From: Eudromia elegans
Taxonomy: Eukaryota; Chordata; Aves; Tinamiformes; Tinamidae
Assembly (NCBI GenBank): GCA_003342815.1
Contig: PTEX01000145.1
Span: 1,642,201-1,706,200, forward strand
Direction: 5' to 3'
DNA: 64,000 nucleotides
Shown here one piece after another: positions 45,201-57,800 of this stretch (position 1 is the first letter of the stretch; each line of letters opens with the position of its first letter). Under the pieces are notes generated by a model. It saw nothing but the letters and a program-made list of their open reading frames with translations. It did not search any database and was not told where the DNA came from. Position numbers and translations under genes: made by a program.

Positions 45201-48200
45201 TACAGATTTACACGTTATAGGTGCACAATCTGTTTATAAAAACTATTTAGTCATGACAAGCTAAGAGTTTGTTCCTTAGCTTGGTTACACTGGGAGACGG
45301 GAAAGCAACAATATCTTGAATGCTCTGTTCTGTTTCCTCTCAAACCTCTTCTAGAATCATTTAACTACTGACTAGTCTTAGATTAGGAGTATTTGCAATT
45401 TAGTGTTACTAATGGGCTATTTTTGGTTTATTTTACTGTAATGTTAGAAGTGCCTCACCTTTCAGATACAGCATCCTCTAGACATCAGCCACCAGGCTCT
45501 TAGGCCAACGTATTACTATGAATGCATTTTATACAACCTATAGGGTGATGTACCATAACAGCACGCCTCCACATACAGTGTGTCCTAAAGAACACACTGA
45601 GAAACACCCTGAGCTGCAGTAGAAAAGAAAGGTGACCACTAGGGCTACAGGCAGCCTCAACACCTGTTGAGCAAAGCAGCGGATTCCTCTAAGACGACAA
45701 GAAGTGATCTAGCGGTTGCTTCATAGTACTATTACTGCTGACCCCATTCTCTGCAGTTGTTTTTCCCTGAAGTACTCAAAAGATTAGCAGCCTTTGCATA
45801 GCACTTCTTGCAAAAGCTCTTAAAATTTGTATTTAAAACTTTACTGAAAGCGAGCAGTGAATCTGAAATGAGAAAAACCCATGTAGCAAATGTACTTTCT
45901 AATTATTTTCTTCAGTAATAAAGTCTTATTTTAAAAATTATAAAACCGTGATCCAGCCCAAAGGAAAAAGCTACAAGTTACTGTTCATGCTTTGGTATTT
46001 TATCCATTTGCAAGTTCCACTAGGGACTTGGATAAGAAACTGCTTTTACTTACAGATTTCAGTTGTATACCCTGTCGTATCTGGTCTAATAGTGCATCTC
46101 TTCCTGAGCAGGACACTGGTCGACTGTTATGTTCTACTTTCTTTAACTGAGCACCTTCTCTGATTTGATCTAAGAGTGCTGCTTTGTTTCCTGCAGGAAC
46201 TGGAAGCTGGTTGTCAACCTCTGAATGAAGACCTGGTGGTGGAGGAGGACCAGGAGGGGGTGGAGGTGGAGGTGGTGGCGGGGGCACTGATGACCCACTT
46301 GCTGGTGGTGGTGGTGGTGGAGGAGGACCAGATGGTGCAGATGATGAATGCACTGGTGGAGGAGGAGGATTCATCCTGTTTGGAGGAGGTGGGGGCACTG
46401 TTGCACCTGGTCTAGATGGAGGTGGCGGTGGCGGTGCTGCTGTGGGAGCTCTTGAAGGAGGAGGAGGAGGTGCCCCTCGGCCTCTAGCGGGTGGAGGAGG
46501 AGGGCCCGAACTATGGGGAGGGGGTGGTGGAGGTGGAGGGGGTCCTCCTCTGCATGGTGGTGGTGGAGGTGGAGCTGAAAGAACAAGAGAACAGAGAATT
46601 ACATGCTATTCAGTACTCTTCAGTATTCTGGAGCTTCACAGGAAGATCCGATTTTATTATTATTTTTTTAAACAACAACCAGGTTTTGCCTTTACCTTTA
46701 CAAGGATCTCTGTGCCTGTGCAAGTTTCATCAACCCTGGATTAGCTGAAAATAGCTGAAGATAAATAACACTTACATGAACATAAGCTAAGGTGAACACA
46801 GCCCCTATGTCTGTCTCTTTCGAGAGCACAGGCTATGACTGCATAGACTATGACTGAAATATGTAAAAAGAATCCTAGGTCACAGAACAAGCTATGCCAT
46901 TATTTATTTATCGCGAGGGTCCTACTGCAGTAATTTCTTTCATAATCAAAAATATATCTTAAGATTACACTTCTTGATAAAATCTGACAAGATTTCAAAA
47001 GATACCTTCAAAATTCTGATGAACTATGAAAGAAGGAGAAAAAAAAACATGTTAAAAAACTCTTAAAATGAAGTATATACCATTTCCATTCTGTATGTTA
47101 TTTATATTGGAATTATTGAGGGAAATATTTTTGAAGCATTATCTTCTAGTAATAAAAAACTGGAAATGTGTTAACACTGGGAGAAGGTGGCTTACAGTGT
47201 CAAGCACGCTGCGTTCAAGCCTGTGCATTTGCATCTTTGAGCAGAGCTGGCAGCAAACAGGGCAGCAGTACCCCCTGGTAGAGCACCTCAAGTTCCTGAT
47301 GACAGGCGACATCCGGAAAGACCAAATTTAACCTTCTTGATCTCATTTGCCTCCGCGGGCAAGAGCAGGGTGCTGTCACAAAACCACATCTCTCTCCACC
47401 GACTATCGCTTCACTGGAGCAAAGCTGCCTCTGCAACACGTCGCTCAGAGTTTGCTCCTTCCTGTCATGTAAAGTACCTCCTAAACAAACCCTTGTTTGT
47501 ACCACCACTAGGCAATAAGAATAGGGATCTCTGTATTTTGTTGAACAAGCCCCCTTTCCCCAAAAAGGGAATCTAACGCTGATTCAGAAATTTTATCTTG
47601 TTAACAGCACAAAACCCTGCTGCATGAGTTACACTTAGGCACCTATATTCTAAGCGCTTGGCTAGATTAATCTTGAAGAAACTAGCAAACAACGAAAATA
47701 CCTCTATGCGATCTTCATTTTTGCTAACAGAATCTATTCTGAGCCTTTCCCTCATATTTCATGCCTGCAAAGTCCGAGTGAAATTTATATCATCTCTCTG
47801 CCCCCCAAACCATATAAAACTGAGTCTTGCTCCCTTTTGCTGAAATTAATTTCCAACAATATTGTTATATAGAAGATTGTAAGAAGAAACCAACTTCAAA
47901 GATACTTCTGTGCAGAGGATCTTTGCTATGAGTTTGTGTTGAACTGTACTTCCTCTGCTAATAGCACTTTAAATAGCACAATTCGATCTGCTCTTCCATT
48001 AAGCATCTAATAGCTTGTGGTTTGTGTCATCGTTTCATGTAACTACTTAGTAATATGACAGTGCCTGGGTTAAAAATATATATAGATATCTATCACATAT
48101 ATATGCAATTTTCTCTCTCTCTCTCTATATATATATATATGTATAAAGAGACAGAAAATCACATTTAACTGCATATGCTTTGACTGTGAACAAGACTTTA

Positions 48201-48773
48201 CCCTCAAGAAAGATGCTTGATTTTTACCTCTTCTATTATCCCTATCAACAGCTGAGAAAGCAACCTGTCTGCAAGGAAACACAGAGGAGCAATCCCTGAA
48301 AAACAACCTGAAGAACCACCTATGCCTCTTTCCCTGCACATCCTATCAAAAGGCATACTATTCTTAAGCATCATTTTCCTAAGCTTCATACAGATTTCTC
48401 CTCTTTTTACCTCTTCTCTCAAAAAAACACAAGCAGAAAATCTCCTTTCAAACTTCATATTTTTTCCAGAAAGAATTATTGCTACCATTCTTGAAAGGAA
48501 AAATAAAGTCAGTTTTCAGTTGAGTTGAACTTACTTTCTTGGCCATTGAGGAAAACAGTTTTTAAATAATAACTTATTCAGCAAGTAGTATGTACAGTTT
48601 TTCTGTCTTACTTAGAAGTTACACAAGCACACAACATGCCATGCTGCAGAGCCTGTAATGGCCGTAGGTCTAGAACATGAACTTTCCAGATGAGCAGGTT
48701 TTATCTGCATCAGATCCAGAGAAATATCCAAACTGTGGAAATGCAGTTCAGGAGTTTTGTTTTGGTGTTTTTT

Positions 48774-48856
<83 letters not shown>

Positions 48857-51800
48857 GTTTACCTGAACTTTAACTGAGAAGTGAAATGAATGAAGATTCC
48901 GTATCCTGTATTGGAGTCCCCTCCCAAGCAGACTATAGGTAGCTCTAACACCTACAGCAAAGCTTTCCTCTCCTTTAAGTGAGAGAAGGTGAAGTAATAG
49001 CCTTTCCTCCTAACCCATACGTGCCAAGTGAAAAAAGAGGAAAGCTTAAAAAAGGCAAATTAATCTGAACACGAGTATTAACAAAGAAGCTGTAAAGTCT
49101 ATTGATTGTATTGCCACCAAAACAAAAACAACCAGAAAAAACAATAAAAAAAAATCAAAAATCAAATAAACAGCAGTAACAGAGAGAGTAGGCAGCTAAA
49201 ACAAGAAATAACTTCTGTTTCAATAAAACAACAAATTGTCTCTCTTCAGCATCTTAGGATGATGATCAGTTAAGCACAGAAATTCTTGCAACAGAAGACA
49301 GGAAAATGTGTTTCAGTGGAAAGAACAGAACGTTTCAAACAGCAGTCAAAACTACACACCACAACATATTTCTAGATACAACCACTGAAATTATGAATTT
49401 TAAACTTTTAGGAGCATTCTTCTACCTCTACCACAAAGCAAAAGCCTGATCCTACTTATCATGCATGTTAAAGATAAGGCAGCTAATCTTTCAATTGCAT
49501 GCATGCAAAGTTGTCATAACTTGACGTTAATGCACACATTTTAGAAATAACTACATTTTAATAAGTATTTTAAACTAGTCATAGGGACTTCAAGACAAAT
49601 CTTGTCAATCAAAGAAATTTTCAGTCAGTGGTGTGATATCACTAACTCTGTACACATTTGAACAGAGCTAAGACTGTATAAAGAAACTGACAGACTTGTT
49701 ACTGAGACAAAACCCAAGAATTTAAATTTAGCTTGCAATTCAGCTAACAAGTCTGACTAGTATTTAGTATCATCAGCAAACAAATGTGGATTAAGATTTC
49801 CTATCCATTAGGAAAGAATCACACAGTTGCAGCAGGAATAGTTTGAAATATATGCTTGGATACCAGCTCAAATACATACCACTCCAACGTGGGGGACCTA
49901 AGGAATAAATGTAATAATTACTGTACCCCAAATCTATTCAGGCACCAGAACAATTTATTCACCAGTTTAAGATGGCTGTAATTTCAATAGTTTCAACAGC
50001 TTCAATCTTTAATTGAGGTTTGATATTGGCAATGTAATCTTCAGACTGACTTGCCATGTTGCAGCAGCTGAGATTGCATTTAAAAGCTGGAAATTACTTA
50101 GTTTTCTCAAAGCAGAAACCTAATCACACCTTCCTGATCCAAAAGTGCTGTCTTTTACTTTAAACAGGGAGGAGAGGGTGGGGAAGGGAGATGAGGAGAC
50201 ACCTTTGGTTTCTTTAAACATTTACACCAGATTTCCAGGTCTGTGGCTGTTGCAAGGCACATCACACACTGCTACTGGGGTTAACGGGGCACAGCACAGG
50301 GACACACTGGTCAGCCACCTACTGCTACAATTGGTAACAGAAACAGGACTTTTAAGAATTTAATTTATTTATGAGGTTGAGACTATAAATAAAATATATA
50401 ACATCTGCAATCTGAAAAAAACCACATGGAATGTATTTCATAGCTTTGTAATCAGTAAAGCATTACTGGAAATCATTTAGCTGACACAGAAAAGATCTTT
50501 AGGAGAAAGTACTCTCATGAGTGATATACTGATTTTTTTTTTTTCCCATGGTGCATAATATACACAGGCATTACAAAATCCAATATATCTGTAGTGAAGT
50601 CCAGAGAAGAATATCAGAAACTGATTATCATCAACAGCTTTCAATCCAATTTCTAGGGCAGAATAACACCTGCAAAATCTGATTTGAAAGTAAAGGGAAA
50701 CCCACCTTGCCTACGGAGTTCATTTTTAACAGCTTCTACACCACCTGTTTTTTCAATGAAATCATATATGGCCTTTGAAGTTTCTTTGTCTTTTAGTTGA
50801 GCCTCTGAAATTCCACACAGATCAAAAAGGTTTTTCAGTTCTGGGTCCAAGTTGTTTACCTGTAAGTTAAACAGATTAGTTCCAAGTATCTTGAAATAGT
50901 AGGGTGTTTTTTTTTAAATTTAAGAAAATAACAAACGTACTTACGAGGAACAGCAAAAACAAAATTACATTCTCCATGCTGAATTTGCAGTTGGACTATT
51001 TTAGGAGTGGGATGTACCTAATAAAAACTTACGCTTTACACATCTCTTCCACTCCTCCACCATATTTTTAAGCTTAAGTTACAGAATCAAAGTAATCAAA
51101 AACACCATGAAGTTAATATTAAGTCGACACTGATCTTCAACCATTCAAATTAAAAAAAACCCTGTAGCTTTTAACCATTCAGTATGTTGAAAAATGTATT
51201 AAAATACTTACATCAAAACCTGTGTTTGGATCCCAACCAACATGTCCAATGTGCCTTAAAAAAAAAAAAGCCCATTTCATCCACAGAATAAAAAGGATCT
51301 AATTAGCTAAAATAATTATTTTAAAATAACACTTAAAAAATTAAGAAAATAACTCCTCGATAACTGTATCACCACCCAGCTTCTGCCTTGATCTCACTGG
51401 ACACATCAGTGCTTCACTTGTGAGGGAAATAACAGTATTTCCCCTCTCACAATGCACAACACCAAGGGGAGCATCTGCCACCATCTTCAGTGACACATGG
51501 CTGGAATCCTCCTCCTGCCTCCCATCCTGGTTTGCTCTCACTTTCCTGACATTCCTCTCATTCACTTTATTTTTTCAGAGACAAGAAATAAGGACAATTT
51601 TCAGTAGTCATCAAATCTAGGTTTCACTCCAACCTCCCTGACTCCACTAAAAATCTATGCCTACTTTACATGAATATTAAAAAATTGTTTTATTTGATAC
51701 TCTGATGATACTCTGATCAGCTAAAAAGATAAGAGCAGTACAGCTTGCCAACTTGCAAAGACTGTCTTTTTTTTTTTTTTTTTTTTTTTTTTAAGTGCCC

Positions 51801-54800
51801 AGCACAACAGCTGTTGGATCCAGGCATGGGACCACCAGAGTCCAAGTGTCCTTCAAGTAATCATGTTCTATGTCCGGTTGTTGGTTTTGGTATAACTACA
51901 ATCAATTGATTTCTTAGCTCAAGGGATAAGAATAGGAGAAAGTCTGATTTTAAAACTGCATTATGCTACAGAAAAGGCAGAACTAAAAGCCCTTTGTTTT
52001 GCCTACAGAAAAGGCCAAATTAGAAGCTCTTTGCTTTGCTTAAATATTAGGATAAATATATAAGATTTATTTAAATGGAAGGCATATTGAATTCCTCCAA
52101 CATTGCTTTCTGTAAATTAGACATATATTTCCAAATATATATAGTCTGAAATCCATTTATAATGTGTTAAAGTGGCACAGGCAAGTTAACAGAAGTTTAC
52201 TAGCAAATATCATCTTACACTTATCTCGCTGCATACTCGTACATTTCATAACATTATGTTAAAAAGCTTGTGAGCACAATACTATTAATCAGAAATTATT
52301 ACTGCACTTTACAGATATTAACATTCATAAGTAGCAAAATGTTAACAATATTTCTTATTTTTTCATATTTCAAAGGAAGGAAAATAAAAGTTACTTGTAC
52401 ATAACGATCATGAACATCATGCACTGCAACAAAAAACAAATCTCTGGAAATGTTTATAATGTAACCATACCTCCTGTGATATTTTTAAAAAGTATATGCA
52501 ACAGTAAGCTAAATTAATATAAGTATATATATTTTTTTGAACTGCTCAGAATAGTGAAATTGAGAAACTACTCAAACATTTTCAAGCTCCTTTTGCAACG
52601 GTTCACTATATACAATTTAAAATTACATTTAACACTAGCGTGTATACAAATCCTGACACAAACTAGAACGTATCCTTTGTTTGAATTTCATTAAATATTT
52701 TATATCATCTTATTCTCAGCTTTTCTAGGACAACCTGAATATTTTATGACCGCACAGAAAGTGTTCCACAACTGTCAGAGCCTGACAGACATTATAAACA
52801 CAGTCTCATACTCAGTATATTCTCTGCATTACTTTACAGCCCTCCAACAGCTCTGATCAGAGGCAAGGTACATGGAGGCAAACTGTGATTTGCAGCTTTG
52901 GCTGCCTGGGCCAAGCCTGCATCAGTATAGCTACAGTAGTGACCAGCTACCAACTATTACACAATTTCCTTACAGATTAAGCCTCATTTTTGTATTTTCT
53001 CTGTTTTTCCTGCATTAAGAGACATGAACAGATGTAGCCTGTCAGTTCTCCACTCAGCCAGATGTCTGAAGCATCTAAGCACAGCCTGGTCAGGGATAGA
53101 TTTCAGGCTCTCCTTCATTTTCTGCCCTCTGCCTTATTCTACAGAACACTCTCTCAAAACACTATAATAATATTACTATAATGATAATAATATTATAGTA
53201 ACTAGTAGCACTAGTGTTATTTTGGAGATTTTCAGTCTAGAAAAGCATATCAGTGTAAGTGATGCTGAAGAATGCTTAAAAAAAATAGGGCTTACTAACT
53301 TGAACTGCAATCCTAACACTTACTTTGAATATTTCAAGGAAACTGATGTTTCCTGCAATTTACTCAAACTTTTTATTTGTTAAAGCAGCAGCATTTTATT
53401 CTAAAAAGCTGAAGATCAAATAATCAAATTACCATTCAATAAACCATTAGCAATTCAGTCAACTCAAGCTCAGCTTTTCCCAGTAACATCTTCCCTCTAT
53501 AGCAATAGCTATCATGTCAGAAATTCTAGAAAACAAACTCAACTGATTCTTAACAGATGTCCAATGCTTTTTGTACTTTCATCACAAGATACAGTGCTAG
53601 CCCATGTACCAGAGTAAGCAACATTACAGAAAGGAAGCCAAAGATGACCACATGGTTGTATTGTTTCTATTACCTTGCAAAACCAAACCAGCAGGCACAC
53701 TTTGTACGACAATTTACAGCCACAGCCTAAGAAAGTGATGTTAAAAAGTTGATCAGTGAGGCTGTTAAGCTGACCACTTAACCAAGGCATCTTTACGCTC
53801 TCCTGAAGTCACTTAGCGTGAGTTACTTGTGTTTAGAACTGAACTTCACCTGTGTCTAAAGTAACTTCCTTTAAACCTCACAGGATGCTGGCTTATATCC
53901 ATTACAGCTGAGGTGACCCAACAGCCACACAGTTTAAACGTGGAATATTTGCTTGTATAACTGGCAAATCTCAAAAATGTTCTTACTGAAAGTTAGATGG
54001 CGTCCCAATATCTGCCTTTGTCAATCTTTTCTTCTTAGTTTTTCCTTTCTTCTTTTCTTTGGTATATGAAATATTGTTTACTTGTGGAGTGTAAAATCTG
54101 TTTGTCGTAATTTCCGGGTTTTTGATATCAACAGTTGCCATTGGTAGATTTGGACCTGTGAAGAAAATAACACAAGATTTTTATTATTGTTTTAACAAAA
54201 TCACACTTAACCTACTAAGTCCCTACTCCCTCTCCATACACATACACTTTTTTTCGAATGGGAAACTGCCTGTACTGTAGCCAGTGTTCCTCATGCCTTA
54301 TACAAATGAATGCTGGATGTCTGAAGTATTAACCAAATTATTTGCTAAGAAAATAAAAATGTTGCTACAGCAGATTGATGCCAGCACAGTTCTATGAGCT
54401 GGAATTTAATTTTTATATTTTTGAAAAAGATGATGTTTTGAAATTATAAAATTATGATGGGCACAGAATTCATTACTTTTTCATTCATCAGAAGAAACAT
54501 TAAGGCATGTCTGTACACTGAAGCAATTGTAACTACAACCCTAGATTTAAGTATTCTGGCTTCCGTAAATGAAACAGTGACATCAGCACGCCCTGCCAGC
54601 ACAGTTAAATGATCATAAGTGGGATCTTTTGCTTAGCAAGCATGAAATGGGAATGATTTCTGTTACAGCACACAGAACTTCACACAAGAACTTCAGACTG
54701 TGGACAGGCTTCACTCTGTACATGTTATGAAGTCTCTAAAGCACCACAGTATTCACAGAGCTATTCAAGATTTCTTATTTTTCATTCATTGTTCCACAAA

Positions 54801-57800
54801 ATAATCAATGACACAGACAAAAACGGAGCTTGAAGAATACCAGCAATACAAGCAGCATGGAAAACAAATTAAACATTTGAATTATGCATTAAATTCTCAT
54901 ACCTCATTCTTAAGACTAACAAATCAGAAATGTTAAAATAATTAGTGCAGGTATTTTAAATGTATCTGAATTAATCTCCTGCCAATTTTAGCATTCCACT
55001 TGTATCTGTTATTTACATAACACTAGTAAAGGATCTTTTCTAGCAGCTTTTCCCCCCATTTTTTTTCTTCTAGTTTCTACTAAAGATAGCTCTTACATGA
55101 TGGCAGTACTTAAACACTAAGAAGCAATTTAAGCTTGTTGTTCATAAAAATCTATGATGTAGTTCCTCAAAAAGCAAAACAAAAATATCTACAAGGATCA
55201 GTAATCTCATTCTTCCAAAACTGAAGCCATCTTCCATTCCCACCCAACTTGCCATGCCACAGTCAGCAAGTCAATTTAAATAGCTTATCTCAAACTCGGG
55301 CTTCTGATCTCACACTAACATAAATGAAAAAAAACACACAATACTTTGGTACAGAAAAACATTTTGACATCTATTCAAAACTGTGTTTGTGTGGAGTACA
55401 GCCATCCTACACCTTCTGAAAGGACCTGCCTCCTGAAACAGTGCAGACAGTAGCAGGCGTTGAGACAGGTGAATTATCTGACACTTGCAGCTTAACCTCT
55501 GTAGCAAGTAGCTAGTACTGGCCAGAGCAATAAACAAAAGCAAAAATGAGACACTGAGCTAGACAAAGCTTGTCTGGCAGCTCCTACATCCCACTGTAAC
55601 TGAGGACAAGATTTAAAACTGAATGAAAATGGCACAGAGAACAGTGAGTGTTTGCTGCTAGATGCAATTACAAAAATAGTCTAGAGTCTAGACAACTGAG
55701 ATTACTAAAACACACACTGACCACATACAACTACTCACAGCAACTGGTAGGCAATACTTAGAATGAGCATTAAATTTACTAGCTAGTCAACACTATCAAC
55801 AGTAAACTTAAAGGTGTAGTTAAGTACTTCTTTAGGATGAACAGACAATTACAGACTTTATTTCAGAGCTTTATACAAAACACTGCAGCAGTTCCCTTTC
55901 TTTCTGAATGGTCACAGTTGACCAAGGCTTTCAATATATGCCTGCTTTTGGTATACAAAGCCTGGAATAATCATAAAAATTACATGAAGAAAAAAACACT
56001 TTCAAAATGAAATATTATTTACCCAAACTCAAGTGCCAAAGTCTGACTCCTTGATACTAATAATCATTCTAGATATCATAGAAAGATCTTTAAGATAAAG
56101 TTATTCTTACCGTCAGCCTTAGCTCTTAGATGTCCATGAGGGATATAAGAACCTTGAAAAGAATTATACTCTTCTAAAACTGCCATATTTATATCGAGCA
56201 AAAATTTTCCCATCATAACACATGCACCTTCCCCATCAGGCATAGACAGCTCAATGAATGAAGATGAGAGGGGCATGTAGAGTTCATCATTAGGAAGAAC
56301 CTGACAATACAGTGGCTTTAAGCATCCACTGCTACCAGTATCTGTGATATCTTCAGAAGAGGCTCCAGAAAAAGTGGTACAAAACATTTTGAAATATTTT
56401 CAATTTTAGAAAATTCTTTGTATTTTAGAATGCCTCTGGTCTGTCTGTAGCCTTGAACAGATGCCTAAGAATAACTGCAAACTGCTCCAGTTAGCAGCTG
56501 AAACAAGTCTGTCACATGGTTTTAGAGATTCCCTCAAAGCCTAGTTGTCTGACAAATCCTTCTTTCGGGCAGGACTTCACTAAGAGATCATTTCAACCAC
56601 AATAACTCCTCTTTATTTGCATAAAGAGACCTCGTCATTACAAATGAGAGCAGAACATAAATCCCAGAAAATTACAGGCTAACACACTTTACATAACTGC
56701 TAATGCTATTTTGGTTTAATCCTGCAATTCTGTAAAAACAAATAAAACTAAAAAAATGCATTAATCCCTATCACTGAAAAGATCCCCCCCAAATAGTATT
56801 TTCTCCCGTACAACTTGACATTTCTCCCATACAAACCTCGACATATGCAGAAAATCCAAGCAAGTCCCAGCTAAAACCAAATGCCCCATGGTGCTCCAAG
56901 CATGCTTACAGAGATGAGTGACTATTCCTGTTCCTCAGCTGTTAAGTAACTATGTACTGATATACAGCACAGGAGAAAACGAACAAACGAAAAAGCAGGT
57001 AGTCCATTTTTGAAAAATAGTTTTTCACTATATACAGGAGCAATACAAACTCAATTTACTGTGCAAGAGCTGCTTCTTCAAGTAAACCCTGACAATGTAT
57101 GTCTGTTCTAGACTGAAATACAAGTACTGAAAAGTCTGTAGGCCATCATCATCTGAGGCCATAACCTGTGTTCTGAGAAGGTCTCTGGGGCTACAGAATG
57201 CAGGAACACAGCTAACCAAACCCTAACTCCTGTATCAGCAAAGCAGTCAAGCTTTATAAAATTCAAAGAAAACATGAAAGGGACACGGGCATCCCAGGTT
57301 AGTAAAATATAGAGGTGCTCAGAGCTTTGACTAGTGGTTATAAACATAAACACTGGGCATAAACCTGTATTTTCTTAATAGAACAGATCAGCAAAAATGC
57401 ATAGGATCAAAGTACTACAAGTTTAGCCCATAAGCACTCTTCTAAGAAGCTGCTGTTTTCTGGCTATAACAGGATGCCTAATGGAAACTTCCATTTATAT
57501 TTTTAGTACAAAAATTTTCATAGGTTTAGTTTTTTCCTATCTCCCCCCACTCAGAGATAGTGAGTCAGACAAATGATTTGTTTGCTTTATTGTAGGTAAA
57601 CACAGTAGAGACAAAAGCTATTTTATTTTGTGGCACACAGTGCCACGACTACTCTCGTACTTCCCCTTCTGCCCTGCAGACACTGCTATCAAGAAGACAC
57701 TGTTCAGGTGAGGGGAGGCAAACATCGCTGAACAGGGAGAACAATTACAAGCTGAAGTCTAAACAAACTCAGAGGATCAAAATAACTGACAGAATCCTAC

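Larger units (their letters stand above)
46575..50705 (-). other. WASL: WASL intron, 4.1 kb, with T77 run and CT/TA microsatellite
   Basis: It contains a (CT)n(TA)n tract at about 48110-48142 and an uninterrupted T77 at 48775-48851 (poly-A on the gene strand). No exon is recognised. Confidence 0.85.
51255..53986 (-). other. WASL: WASL intron, 2.7 kb
   Basis: It contains a T26 run at 51767-51792, a 37-bp imperfect tandem duplication at 51966-52039 and an AT-rich ATAATAAT tract near 53160-53200. No exon is seen. Confidence 0.85.

Noticed and set aside
46176..46748. Plus-strand frames rich in Gly/Val/Glu
   Set aside because: They are the antisense of the WASL polyproline exon.
53161..53199. 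AT-rich inverted repeat (9-bp outer arms)
   Set aside because: The arms mismatch after nine bases; explained by ATA/ATT low complexity.
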